Positions 31,700 to 43,186 are shown, numbered from the stretch's first letter. The stretch: 64,000 nt of DNA from Forficula auricularia (GCA_024734495.1 JALMQS010000427.1:54402-118401); one strand, 5' to 3'. A program made the numbers and translations. The notes: a model not told the origin generated them from the letters alone.

Positions 31700-32115
31700 A
31701 TATATGTTGCAGTAAAAACCCGTTTTTTAGTTCTTACTAGTTAAAACGCGTTTGACTGAATAACTTTGTGGCTATATGAATTTTCTTATGTTGGTTGAGT
31801 TTGATTCAAAGATCTTCATTTTTGAACTTCCTTCTCATTTTGAGTGTTTATTTTCAAAAAATTTTAAACGAGAATGTCAAAAATTAGAAGCACAGTTGTA
31901 GTGGATGTAATTTTTGAGATTTTCGTTTAAAATTTTTTGAAAATAAACACCCAAAATGAGGCGGAAGGTCAAAAATGAAGATTCTAGACCTTTGAACCAA
32001 ACTCAACCAACATCAGTAAATTCTAGTTGCCACAAAGGTATTCAGTGAAACGCGTTTTAACTATAATAGTAAGAACCCATTCTTACTAAAAACGGGTTTT
32101 TACTGCAACATATAC
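31700..32115. repeat. 415-bp palindromic foldback
   Basis: The arms (31710 to about 31900 and about 31915-32113) are inverted copies beginning ATATGTTGCAGTAAAAACCC, with a loop near CACAGTTGTAGTGG. Inner words such as AAATGAAGATT and ACCAAACTCAACCAACAT resemble the minisatellite at 48.4 kb. Confidence 0.75.
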
Positions 32116-32321
32116 ACAATTATCTAAGCCTCCACACTTTTTCTTTAAAAGTTTTTATTTTAACACTAATTAGTACTTTCCTGAAAAGTCGGGGAACGTT
32201 TAATGTAAGGAAATTGAAGGAATTTGGATTTTAAATAAACGTTTAAGTAAGATTTTTATACAAATGATTTGTATTTATTTATATTTAAAACAATCAATAA
32301 TTTTTTATATATATACTTATA

Positions 32322-32624
32322 CAGTGAACCCCCTCAAATCCGAACAAGTTTTTTTGCCATATTTAAGTTTGTGTAGGTGTTTTCTCGAACTAGGCCAAAG
32401 CTTCTTCCAAGATCTCCGCAGTAAGTTCACACTTGTATTTTGCCACGATTCTGCAATCCAGTAAATAACGTCTTTTATTGTAACTTTCTTCAGCTTCTCA
32501 AGGATAGAAAGAGAACCATTTTCTTCAATAAGATATCCAAACCACCAGCTTTCTGCTAATCCGAACAAATTGAAATCCGAACAGGCTACAGCCCCAATTA
32601 GTTCGGATTTGAGGAGTTTCACTG
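32322..32624 (-). mobile_element. pogo/Tigger-like element with transposase fragment
   Basis: Ends CAGTGAACCCCCTCAAATCC and the complement of the right end, with TA on both sides (32320-32321 and 32625-32626). On the minus strand it is open for about 100 codons. The part reading WWFGYLIEENGSL, TIKDVIYWIAESWQ and LLRRSWKKLWP matches the region that follows the DDE domain in jerky/Tigger-type transposases. The catalytic domain and the CENP-B-like DNA-binding part are gone. At 303 bp this is a deletion derivative with a real coding remnant, unlike most MITEs here. Confidence 0.8.
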
Positions 32625-32626
32625 TA

Positions 32627-33339
32627 TTAGAGATCTTTATCTACTTATATATTATAATTCTAAAATATACGGACAAAATTAACCCACGACTTGTGATTTT
32701 CACAATATATCAAGAATAGGAAGTATAATAATTATTATTTTTATTCAGAGGGCACCTGGATCTTATTATGTATGAAAAAACAAGTATAATCAAAAGAAAT
32801 AACCTTATTGGGTAAGAAAATTAAAAAAAACAAAAGGTAGAATATGAAAAAAATTTCTTGTTAATGTAATTCTTTCGCGAATATCCACACAAAAAGTTTT
32901 ATCCTCGTAACCACTGTATACATATGAACGGTGGTAAAATTTTAGGCTATGTTTTTTTTAAAGTGACTGTACTTTTCACACTACTATATCCTCTTTATGA
33001 ATGGATCGTTTCCAACCGATTGATCTTATATCCCTAAAAATAATCGCTAAAATATGTTTTTGTTTTTTATCAAACTACAGAGGTAAATTATTTGATTTTT
33101 TTACTCCGAATATATTATTCTAACAAATATTAGTTTTTCATCAAGATGGTGAAAGTCCTTCAATGAAAAAATAAATAAAATAATAATCATTTTCCCACCC
33201 TTTCCCATTCTACCATATGTAAATAAACTGCAACGGATCGTTGCTAAACTTTATCCAAAGTCATTTGAAATATCAATATTTTTATTCCTTTATTATTAAT
33301 CATATATCATAGCCTATTTGCGGTCCATGTTTAAAATAA
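32627..33339. other. Gene-free AT-rich stretch
   Basis: No gene, RNA or repeat ends recognised. The words AGGATCGTTGC and TTTATCCAAAG(T) near 33230 are shared, inverted, with about 46550-46580. Confidence 0.4.
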
Positions 33340-33800
33340 AATAATAAAGAATTTAAAAAAAGTACTATCTTACTCTAGAGTAAAGTACTTTAAAATATAA
33401 TTTTACTAAAAACTTTATTTAACCTTTTTTGTGGTCCCCAAGGTCCTTAATTAGCATATTAAATTTCATCAAAATTGGTTAAGTCATTTTCAAGATATTT
33501 AGAAAAAACTAAAAAAGTCCTGAAATAAAGTACTAATGTTTGCGGGCCGATATGTACCAAAAACTAATCAGCGCTTCATTTTGTTAAAATAATGGTAGGT
33601 TTTCAATTTCATTTCAATCGGTTCAACGATGTGGAAAAAATCGTGGACGAAAAAAACGATAACATACATACATCCCCACGCACTTCCTGAAAAAATGGCA
33701 CTTTTTGGCCTCTCGGCGTGACCCAATGTAATTTTTGGCAAAACTGTCACGTGCTAAAATTCAACCTTATTGAACACTACAATTTGTGACTTTAATTGAG
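33340..33800 (-). repeat. Repeat R, short copy 1
   Basis: About 460 bp matching 62050-62560 in inverted orientation (AAAGTACTTTAAAATATAAT, TTTTGGCAAAACYGTCACGT, GGCCTCTCGGCG). Both lack an interior segment present at 45880-46290. Confidence 0.75.
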
Positions 33801-34739
33801 ACCATGGGTTCCGTAGTCTTTACCTGAGGAGCCTTTGAAGTCGCGCTTGCCTCGAGACCGATTACAATACTTTACCCATGCTTCGCAATGGAGAAAGTAA
33901 CAATTTCATTTTTAATTGCAATTATTTCATGTTTGGTGTGATAAATCGTCTTCAAATTTTAACATGTGTTTATTATAGTTTTAATGACTTATATTCCAAG
34001 TTTCGAAGACTTCTTGAATTTTTGCATTTGTGAAAGAACAACCTTAGAAAGTAAAGTTGAAAATCAAGTGGTGCGTTAATTTTGTCCAGGAGTGTAGTTC
34101 ACTTTTTCTGAAATAGTGTGTGATTTTGATCCCTGTATAATTACTTTATCTAGATGGGTAAACGAAAGAGTGAGTATCAGTGTACGTAGTATAGTTCTTG
34201 TTCAAGCCACTAGGTGGCCTGGCATGTAATCAAAAAGTGAAACCGTGTCGGAACTAATAATTAAGACGGGAAATTTTCCCGAAATGGTAATCGTCAGATA
34301 ACTAGGGTTCGTATTACCCTCCCTCTGAGATACAGAGAAAAGGAAATGAATGGATTAATTAAAGATCAGTGGAAGGCACGTGGCAGATATATCATTTGCT
34401 CTGCTGAATATTAGAGAGGCCAATGCTAGGTATTGGACAACGATCGCACTTAACAATAGACATTAATGGCTGCTTTAATACTACCAATTTCAAAGAAGAT
34501 TAAACACTGCGCAAAATTCGCCCTCAGGACTTTTAAAATAATGATAACGATACAAAAAGATTCAATACACTATTGACTCTTGCATAAGGAGATGATATAA
34601 TTATATATTACAAGGTTAAATCCAACTAAAGAAGGCCATTCAATATTAAACGAAATAGACTTCCTACGCTTTCTCCCTCCACTAATTTTAAATATTTGAC
34701 CCTTTTGTTATCTTTTAAAAATAAATTTTACCATTGACT
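33801..34739. other. Gene-free stretch
   Basis: No supported feature. 34130-34400 is less AT-rich and single-copy in this window. Confidence 0.4.
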
Positions 34740-34950
34740 TGTATTCAATTTTGACTTATCCAGATCAGTTACTTTCTGTTTCTCCTGAAGATGGGTAAGT
34801 CACCCGAAATATATATATCGAGATTAAAGATTCTCCAAAAAATAAATTCGTTTTATTTTTATATCTTAATGTGAAACCTACCAGTATTTTTTATCCAATA
34901 ATATTAAAGAATGTTTCACCAATTACCAACGCCAAATTCCTTAAAAACTA
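34740..34950 (+). repeat. Element with central hammerhead core
   Basis: A hammerhead core (34785-34819) is followed by TTTTATTTTTATATCTTAAT, GTGAAACCTACC and an inverted version of the 8845-8900 flank (GAATGTTTCACC, ACCAACGCC). It belongs with 8845-9034 and 36255-36985. Confidence 0.55.
34785..34819 (+). ncRNA. Hammerhead ribozyme candidate with complete stems
   Basis: CTGAAGA, stem II GGGT...ACCC, GAAA, stem III ATA/TAT with loop TATA, and AUC at the cleavage position. Stem I pairs TCTC (34781-34784) with GAGA (34820-34823). All three stems and every core box are present, the best-formed minimal hammerhead in the window outside the Penelope dimers. Confidence 0.65.
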
Positions 34951-35149
34951 TAGCATATTCCTTGTTGACGTTTTATTGTTGTGATGCGGGATACCCTGTA
35001 TAGTATTTATTCTCAAATTTCTCTGAGATTCCAATTCATTAAAAATCCTTGTAAATACAAACATACACAACACATTATAGTACATAGTACAAAGTGCCCT
35101 AGAAGTCAATGGCTAATCCCCAGCCATGCAAACATTCATACAGGAACCT

Positions 35150-35300
35150 TTTACCATAGGTGCGCCCTAGGGGTGAATCGCGACCTAAAATCGTGTACCC
35201 TACTTTCACTTCCACTTTCATTTCCAAGTAGAACACAATAGATGACAAAAGATTATCTAATGAATTCCAAAGTAATTCCAAATAATTCCAAAGACTGTTG
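35150..35300. repeat. Relative of the GGTGATCCGCGA MITE
   Basis: GGGTGAATCGCGACCT and several AATTCCAAA units resemble the element at 20617-20750. Its other end is not defined. Confidence 0.4.
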
Positions 35301-36254
35301 GTGCAAACAAATTGACCGCCAAAAAACTCGTTTTTCAAAATCACGTCGAATGGAAAAATAGATGGAGCTGTGTACATGGATTTTTTGAGGCACTATTTTC
35401 TCTCTTCTCTCTATTTTCTTGCCTTCTTCTAAGCTATATGATAAAAAATGTTAAACTCACTTCTTATTTTGATGTCGTTCGCTAGGAGTGGTCACCTAAG
35501 CTTTTGCTGATAGCATGAGTAAAATTTTAATCATATCAATCAATTATTCGATCCTTTTTCTTATACTATTCTGTCTGCCTTACAAATAGCCCTCGCAAAG
35601 TGGAAAATTGTTAAATTTTACTGAAATCGCCTCTTGTCTCTCTCCCGACCAGGTAAAAGGTTTTTTATCTTCATCTCTGAATTATGTTTCTATATATTTG
35701 AATATCCTTAATTAATTGAATTTATTAATCAGTTTATTTTGTTTCTCCCGACCAAATGATTTTAGAATCAGGAAATCTCTCTTTAATCCTCAATTTGCAC
35801 ATATGTTTTACCACGAAGCAACAAAAAACCCACTTTATTTTGAACCTACGCTGAGAGCATCTAATATGAATTATTGAGAGTGCTCAAAATTCATGTTAAT
35901 AGCAGATAGATCGTAAGCATATATTTATTTATTTTTTCATCAATTGAGATTGATATTGATTGATATTGAGTTTTTCTATTTGTTTAGTTGATTTACAACC
36001 AACTAGAAAATAGATTAAATTGTGTTGCACGCTTCAATCATCTGGCTATATATGTTTAGCAATTTGTGCTAAAAACACGTTAATTAATTAATTATAATAT
36101 TCTTATGTTAATTTGTATATGATTGATTTATGTATAAACTTTACTTTATTTTGTGAATATTTGTATTTTTTTCAAATAGCTGAATTTTAACATTCAATTT
36201 TCAAGCCCTTTTATCTGTATTATATAATCAGTAGAGATCTGATAGTTGGTGCAA
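35301..36254. other. Gene-free AT-rich stretch
   Basis: No coding or RNA features seen. Confidence 0.45.
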
Positions 36255-36387
36255 GGTGAAACATCTTTAATAAAGATAAGAGTAAATAAATATTTTATTT
36301 AATATGGATTTACTATGATATGGATACTGGAGTCACTTATTTCAATTAAAATTAAAAAATAAAAGATCAAAAATTTTTACTAGTTAC

Positions 36388-36756
36388 GTCCGCCTCCGTG
36401 GTGTAATGGTCAGAATAACTGACTGGCAACCCGGAGGTCTCGGGTTCGATTCCCGGCTATACCCAGACATTTTTTCTGTAAGTATAGGGTCTGGTAATAA
36501 TAATAATTAAGCGGGAGAGACAAACTTAACCGAATTTATCGCGCTGAGAATTTACTCACTGCTCGAAGCCCCCAAAAACCTTAGTAAATTGGATATTGAA
36601 TTGTATCTAAGTTTCTGAGATTGGCTCGCGATCCCGGCTTCTTTTCCTTCTACTCTGTTCTTTTCACGATGGAGGGGCCAGCCCATACAGGCCTTTAGGG
36701 CATGCACCTTCTGGTGTATCTCCTTCTCACATCAATATCATTAAAAAAAAAAAAAA
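36388..36756 (+). mobile_element. Full-length tRNA-headed SINE A with LINE tail
   Basis: The head has an A-box TGGTGTAATGG (36399-36409) and a B-box GGTTCGATTCC (36443-36453) in a tRNA-like frame. A body of about 180 bp follows, then the 3' tail of the LINE at 16836-19682: TTCTTTTCACGATGGAGGGG, AGGCCTTTAGGG, CACCTTCTGGTGT, CTCCTTCTCACATCA, poly-A. It is about 370 bp, transcribed by Pol III if active, and non-coding. Confidence 0.9.
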
Positions 36757-36769
36757 ACTTTCTGTATTT

Positions 36770-36805
36770 CCTGAAGATGGGCTGATAGCCTGAAAATATA
36801 TATAT
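36770..36805 (+). ncRNA. Hammerhead-like core beside SINE A
   Basis: CTGAAGA, hairpin GGC-TGAT-AGCC, TGAAAA, ATATATATATT. Stem I pairs TTC with GAA. The extra A and the poor stem III make it weaker than 34785. Confidence 0.45.
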
Positions 36806-36985
36806 TGAAAAAGAAAATTTTTTTTATATCTTTTAATTTTTTAATTTTAATCCGTGAAATAAGTGACCACACCACTTTTTTTTTTTTTTTTTTTCTGCAG
36901 GAGTGTATGTAACGTCCTTAACTCATAGTAAATCCATATTAAATAAAATATTTATTTACTCTTATCTTTATTGTTATTTATATAC

Positions 36986-38083
36986 CAGTAGTATTACTAT
37001 TATTACTACTATACTAGTAGTTTTAAGTTATTCCCAATCACTTGTATTCAATTTTAAAAATTCATATTTTTATAATCAAAAATTTATATTAAATTTAATT
37101 AAACCTACTTACAGTCCATTTTTTATCTATAATTAATTTTTTTATATACTTAATATTTAAATTAATATACCACGCTGCTACAAGCGGCACCAACTGTGTA
37201 TACCTAATTCCAATCGCGGTTCACACCTCGGGTGCACCTAATGCACATTGTCCGTGTGTGTTATTGCCTAGCAACCAATATTTGCTATATTGTTAATTGA
37301 ACTATCTCTAAATCTTCTAGTGTTTGTTTTGACTCCTGGATTATACATCAACATTTTAAAGATTTAATTCAAATTCACGCAGAAAAATTACCATTTAAAT
37401 TTATTCCGTCATATAACCCACCCCCTCCCCTCTTTTACCCTCCCTTCTCTTCCTACGCCACTGTTTAGATTAAAATATCTAAATTTTTTCCAATAATATT
37501 TTCTTATAGGATAGTTGAAAACTTCCTCCATATTGTCAATGGGAGGTGTGGGAGGGAGAAAGTGACAAGAGTCTAAGGGGTGAAATAAAAAAAAAAAAAT
37601 AAAAAAAGACGAGAATAAAAAAAGATTTTCCATTTTAAAACAGAGAGAGAGTATTATATTTATGCAAATTCTCTTATTCGTAAAGCTTTGCCCACATCAC
37701 TTTTCATGTTTTAACAAATTTAAACAAGAAGATGCTGCTCTCTCTCTTTCTCTTTCTGCTTTCATTAATGAAAAAGAGAGAGAGAAAAAAGGCTTACCGG
37801 GGCTAAAATATTCCATCTATATCCTAGAGAGAGAGAGAGAGAAAGAGCTCGCCACGAAAATGCATGAGATGGAAATAAGAGAAATTCAATTATGCAACAA
37901 AAATACTATTTATCGGAAAATATGTTTGCATGCAAATTTTTGCTATACACTTCTTTAACATTTTTATTTTAATTTTTTAAAGGAATTCTTCTAAAAAAAA
38001 TTTTTTTATCTTACTTTCTTTCGAGAAAGAATCCTAAAGAAGGCTAAAAATATTAATAAACATAATTAAATAAGCAATTCATA
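36986..38083. other. Gene-free stretch
   Basis: Contains a MITE-like piece at 37190-37260 (AATCGCGGTTCACACC), poly-A/T and GA runs (37560-37640, 37833-37852). The ORFs here are low-complexity products. Confidence 0.45.
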
Positions 38084-38882
38084 TATACAAGGATAAGGCA
38101 AAAATTACCTACACTTTTCGTTCTACAACTTTAATAAACTAAGGTAGGAGGCGTGCTCGCATGCGCATGCGTTGGAGTTGGCGCGTCTGTGGTCACGATG
38201 CTGTGCGGAATTTAATCACGATCGCGTCAGTTGTCAGTTCAGCTACAACAGCATAAGCATGTCAGCTCCGCTATCAGATTGCACCAAAGAGGAGCAACGA
38301 GGAGTGGTCAGAGGGTGTGAAAGGTGCTGAAATTCACCGGAGACTTTTGTCACAATACGGGGAAAGTGCTTTATCTCGTAAAAGCGTTTTTTTATGGATC
38401 GAAATGTTTAAAAGTGGCCGAACGAGCGTAACACAAAAAGAGGGAGCTGAGCGACCGTCAACTTTGAGACACTTTGGGCCGGTTGTATGTCGCAAAGTAA
38501 ATGCTTTTTACCACTAACAAACGGTAGATGGTAAATGGAGGACCTGGGATGGCCAATCAGATGACAGGACCCTGGAACACCCTACCTACAGGCCAGATCT
38601 CGCTTCCTCAAACTTTCATCCCGTTGGACCGCTCAAGGAAGCTTTGAGAGGTCGTTGATATCTCTCAGACATTAATGTTCGGGATGCGGTGCAAAAGTGC
38701 CTTCATGACCAACCTAAAACCTTTTACCATGAAGGCATCCAGAAGCTTGTGGTTCGATGGACCAAGTTCATTGCTAAAGGTGGAGACTATATCGAAAAAT
38801 AATGTATCTACTGTTGTTACATCTTAGTTTTAATAAAGTTGTAGAACAAAAAGTGTAAGTAATTTTGACTTATCCTCGTATA
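38084..38882 (+). pseudogene. mariner-like element, internally deleted and interrupted
   Basis: Inverted ends: GGATAAGGCAAAAATTACCT and the complement at the right, both continuing to TTTGTTCTACAACTTTA-like sequence, with TA duplications at 38084-38085 and 38881-38882. The transposase starts at ATG 38259 (MSAPLSD). It shifts frame near 38311 and continues as VKGAEIHRRLLSQYGESALS, with WIEMFKSGRTSVTQKEG, the mariner helix-turn-helix. After a MITE remnant it resumes near 38583 as the C-terminus (RPDLASSNFHPVGPLKEALR, then KGGDYIEK). The middle, with two of the three catalytic aspartates, is missing, and the third position reads N where D is normal. Inactive. Confidence 0.9.
38476..38573 (+). 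mobile_element. Half of a PIF/Harbinger-like MITE inside mariner
   Basis: GGGCCGGTTGTATGTCGCAA through GGATGGCCAATCAGATGACAGG matches the left half of the MITE at 2474-2670. It ends abruptly at the deletion junction of the mariner transposase, so the right half and the transposase middle were probably lost together. Confidence 0.75.
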
Positions 38883-40489
38883 ATCGGTTTTTGAAAACGG
38901 CTCTAACGATTCAAATCACAGATCAGGGGACTTTTATGTCGAGAAATCCATCTGACAAGGTTTTATTTTCTAATTTGATAGATTTTTTCTTAATGAAAGT
39001 TATTATTAACAGGCGGTAGAATAAATTTTTCCAATTTCATTTTTATTATGATTTAGCCCAGGCAAAATTAGACTGAAAAAAGGCCGCGGTGGCCAATAAA
39101 TATGCATAAGCATCCAAGCAGAGGAACCAATCTCTTTGTTTCTCTTTAGCAAATATGCATAAGCTGGAAATTATCTTAATAGACGTTAGGCATTCCAAAT
39201 AAGAGCTATATGAGTTTGCGAATTTTTCAGTCTGGTGCTAAATTTTTTGAGGGCCTTTTTCAGACTTTTGCTTATAACTCAAAAACCATGGGTCCTACAG
39301 AAAATGTCACTCTTATCATGAAAGAGCACAATAATTTGCGACGAATAATGTACTTAAAAGTTAAAATCTGTTCAGCCGTTTTAGCCACAATCGATCTTCA
39401 AAGATAGGCAATTTTTAATAAGAACAACCTGAAGAAGGAGGGAAATTCCTCTGAAACGTCTGTTTTTAAGAGTATGAAAATGATTTTCGGCAATTAATTG
39501 TATTTTTCATTATCCTGTGCTGCCTTCCATCAATTCCCCATTAAAATTCTACCAGTCCGTCTCGAAAGAGAAAATACTTCTAATTTTTATTTAATTTTGG
39601 TGCAAATAAAAATCGACTTTTAACCTGAATTTAAAATAAAAAATAGGTACTATTAATAAATCGCTTCTTACTAAAGCAAAAAATTACCGACAACTCTCAC
39701 TTCACCACAAGCTATTATAAATATAATACACCAAGATTTTGGCTATAAAACCAAAATTCTAAATTATGGTTGCTAATAAAATAAATAACTTTATAATAAA
39801 GTTTTATTAAAAAAATTTTAATTCTAATCACATCAACACAAATCCGGTATATTTCATATAGTTCTAATTTTTTTAATTCTTTTCTGTAAATTATTATCCA
39901 TTCTATCTTGTGAAATATTTTCCACGAGATTGTTCCTTGACTTGAGGGTAATATTCCAAGAGGGCGGTAATATCAAAGGGATGAAATGAAGGAAAAAACG
40001 GGGAAGTTTCTACATTTCCCCTAAGGTTGTTACAAGAGTACAGTAGCGAATGCAAATCTTAAAAGTGAAATTGTAATGGTTGAAAGGAATTTATTCCCCT
40101 TTTTTACATCCACCCCTTTGAAGAAATAAAAGAAGGAAACGAGAAACGTGTCAGTGTCGTTGGTTGAATTGAGACTAGTCATTGCGTGGGTGGAAAGTCG
40201 ACCCCCCCCCCCGTTTAATGATTACAAGGTAGCAGCCCCTTTGCTTTGACTAACCCCCAAACGATCTTTACTCTCACTGTAGGGATCAGTTCAAGTTCAA
40301 GTAAGCGAGACATTAGCCGTTTTCAGCCTCAAACTGGCTATCTAATTATTTTCTTTTCTTTCGCATATATCAATTTCATTATACAAGATTTAACCCGTGG
40401 CCGGAGGGCACATATCAATATAATAGTTTCGGAGTTCCCATTTTTTTGCATTCCCATACTTGCAAAACCCAGAGCATTATAATATACTG
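38883..40489. other. Gene-free stretch
   Basis: Contains one hammerhead-like core (39429-39460) and a C-run at 40203-40211. No host exon or RNA gene recognised. Confidence 0.45.
39429..39460 (+). ncRNA. Hammerhead-like core, no stem III loop
   Basis: CTGAAGA, hairpin AGGAGG-GAAA-TTCCTCT, GAAAC, GTC. Stem II is strong, but GAAAC runs directly into GTC, so stem III cannot form as drawn. Confidence 0.4.
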
Positions 40490-41830
40490 TTTTATTAGTA
40501 CAGGCAAATTACGTGAAAAAATGGTATAAACAGGAAATAATTCGCGGTAAAGATTTTATTGCTGGAATACCTTTATTGGTACTCCAATATTACTATCCTA
40601 AGTTTTCCCCAAATCTGTGTTGTGGAAATTTTTCTACGCGCCTCAAAATGAGAAAATTTCGGAGTTTTTTCAGTTTTTCTTGAATAACTCTAAAACGGCT
40701 TATCAAATCAAAAATAAATCATTTGAATAAATTAAAGCTCTTTAAATTACGCGTGAAATGATAAAATTTCATCTATTTGGATGTTAGTAGAACCGGCACT
40801 AGCGCCTGTCAAAACAGCCCCCGGGATCACTTTTGAATATCCAAAAATCGTACTTTTTTCGATTTTTCCCCATTTTGACCAAGAAGGAGCACGTTTTCGA
40901 CAAAGACCACCATATACATTTTCAAACTAGATTAAATTTGCTACAATTTAAATAAAGTTTAATTTTAATTGGATAGTGGTAACATGAGGTTGAAGTTTTG
41001 AAAAATGCAATTTTTTGCAAAAAATCGCAGTTTTTCCTTCATAAAATGAAAACCACTCATCCTAGAAACTTGATTCCTATCTCATTGCCTAGGAAATTTT
41101 ATTGACTTGAACGTTTACTTGGATCACTTTTTTGTTAAAATTTTTAGATTTCCAGCATTTTTCATGGCGCTTTTTGAGGATTCGGATCATATCCTGTCCG
41201 TAAAATGTAGAATATCTATAAATTTAAGAGTTTTATCAAAAAAATGGTTCAAGTAAAGAGATAAGAATCAAGTTTTTAGGATGAGTGGTTTTCATTTTAT
41301 GAAGGAAAAACTGCGATTTTTTTGCGAAAAATTGCATTTTTTCAAAACTTCAACCTCATATTACCATTATCCAATTAAGATGAAACTTCATTGAAATTGT
41401 AGCAAATTTAATCTAGTTTAAAAATGTATAGAGTCCTCTTTGTCGAAAACGTGATCATTCATGGTCAAAATGGTGAAAAATCGAAAAAAAGTACGAGTTT
41501 TAGGGATATTCAAGTGATCCCGGGGCTTTTTTGACAGGCGCTAGTACCGGTTGTATTGAACATAAATAGATGAAATTTTTATCATTTTAAGAATAATTTA
41601 AAGAGCTTTAATTTATCTAAATGATATCTTTTTGATTTGATAAGCCATTTTAGAGTTATTCAAGAAAAACTGAAAAAAAACTCCGAAATTTTTCTCATTT
41701 TGAAAAATTTCCACAAGAGAGATTTGGGGGAAAACTTAGAGTAGTAATATTGGAGTACCAATAAAGGAATTCCAGCAATAAAATCTTTACCTGGAATTAT
41801 TTCCTATTAAAATCGTAATTTGCCTGGACT
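40490..41830. repeat. 1.34-kb near-perfect palindrome
   Basis: Left arm from about 40495 to 41150 and right arm from about 41185 to 41830 are inverted copies of about 650 bp at roughly 90% identity (for example CAGGCAAATTACG with its complement, and ATGAAAACCACTCATCC with GGATGAGTGGTTTTCAT). The loop is about 35 bp near 41165. No ORF survives. A diverged single arm-to-arm copy occurs at 49560-50125. Confidence 0.85.
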
Positions 41831-42895
41831 ATAATATGTTTTCGTTCAAGTTTTTTAATTTTTTAATTAATTTTACTTTTATGACAGCAAAGTCGAAAAT
41901 TCGTCATCTTGGGGTTTTTCAACTGCAAATTCCTTTGCTTTACAATGTTTCCATATTGCATCCATTTTCCCAAGAAAAACACGTTCTAGCTCGTTTTCAT
42001 TTACATTGTCTATTTTTTAGATTAAAATTTAAAAGCTTTTTGGCTCCCTCATTCTCATATTGAAGATCGTCATTTTGATTTTAATAATTTTATATAATAT
42101 CTATTTTATTTCTTATAATTTTAAATTGCAATTTTATAAATTGTATTATATTAAACTGTTTGTGGATTTTAAAAATATTAAATTTAAATTTTTAGAAAAA
42201 ATTCAGAGTTTTCTTATTAGAACTTGGAATAAGAATAGAAAAAAAACTTCCTTCTGGGACTAAAAGTTCAATTTTTCATGAATCCCACCTGAATGACCCC
42301 TCAGGAGTCTATGTTTCAAATTTCAAGTCAATCGGTTAAACCGTTTAATCTGGAGGTCGGTCAACATAGAGGTATAGAATCCTAAAACTATTATATTGAT
42401 TATAATAATTGATATCCCTATGTGAAAGCATTTCCATCCCCAAGATCATAAAGTATATTACATTTTCTTAAATCGGAGACACTTGATAGGTCCAAAATAT
42501 AAATGTTTAAAAGGTTGAGACTAAAAGGACCTCATAGAATGGATGGATAATTCTTGTTAAAAGAAAAAATTCCTAGCTTTACAGATGGAGCATTTTCTTT
42601 ATTTAATTAGTACAAACGAGAGACGTTTCAGCCGTGACTCACAGCCATCTTCAGTCTACAACAAGGTAACATGCGAAATGTTTAAGCATAACAATAATAA
42701 AATACAATATTAACAATAATTGTAATACAGGTATACTTCACTGTTGTAAATGCAAGTGCGTATTTATGAAAAACTCATTTTCAAACATATGACATGCATA
42801 TAGGCTCCACCATTTTATCATAATTCAAAAAAAAATTCAAAAAAATCAGATTAAACAAATAAAATTCAAAATGTGTAATCTGATTTTTTTGAATT
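41831..42895. other. Gene-free stretch with a local hairpin
   Basis: AT-rich. 42622-42654 carries a minus-strand hammerhead-like core. 42836-42895 forms a hairpin (TTCAAAAAAATCAGATTA with its complement). Confidence 0.5.
42622..42654 (-). ncRNA. Hammerhead-like core, minus strand
   Basis: On the minus strand: CTGAAGA, an 8-bp stem II GGCTGTGA/TCACGGCT (with G:U pairs), GAAAC, GTC. Stem I pairs AGA with TCT. As at 39429, no loop is left for stem III. Confidence 0.45.
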
Positions 42896-43186
42896 TTGAA
42901 GAATATCGACCAATCTTCAATTAAGAGTAAAAAATCTCCCAATTTCACAATAGAAGAGGAGAAACGTCTTGTTTTTCTCGTTAATAAATATAAAGATGTG
43001 TTGGAATCTAAGCGTTCAGATTCTGATGCTAATTTAAAGAAAAAAATATGGGATGATTTGGCATCAGAATTTAATGCTGACTCCAATCGTTTCCGATCTA
43101 ATTTTATTCTACGAAATAAATATAAAAATTTAACTATTTTATTAGAAATATCTGCTTTCTTCGATTTTAGTTTGAAATTTGTTTAA
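42896..43186 (+). CDS. Myb/SANT-like DNA-binding domain protein fragment
   Basis: A 96-codon frame. Residues about 12-80 read SPNFTIEEEKRLVFLVNKYK, SKRSDSDANLKKKIWDDLASEFN and RSNFILRNKYKNL. This is the pattern of the Myb/SANT-like domain (tryptophan/hydrophobic helices, IWDDLA-EFN) found in PIF/Harbinger accessory proteins and insect host regulators. After NKYKNLTI the sequence becomes AT-rich and loses the usual lysine-rich continuation, so it is truncated or continues in another exon. A Harbinger-type end (TATGAAACTGGCCC, then TAAG) lies at 43821-43840, which favours transposon origin. I infer DNA binding only. Confidence 0.6.
   Translation: MKNIDQSSIKSKKSPNFTIEEEKRLVFLVNKYKDVLESKRSDSDANLKKKIWDDLASEFNADSNRFRSNFILRNKYKNLTILLEISAFFDFSLKFV

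Larger units (their letters stand above)
36255..36985. repeat. Foldback split by a full SINE
   Basis: Inverted arms: 36255-36320 with 36915-36985 (AATAAATATTTTATTTAATA), and an inner pair 36327-36367 with 36826-36865 (GTCACTTATTTCA). Between the arms are SINE A and a hammerhead-like core. The site TAGTTAC...CTTTCTG matches GTTACTTTCTG at 34769, a relative that lacks the SINE. Confidence 0.75.

Noticed and set aside
36388..36460. Functional tRNA gene
   Set aside because: A- and B-boxes are present, but the cloverleaf is poor and it continues into a SINE body with a LINE tail and poly-A.
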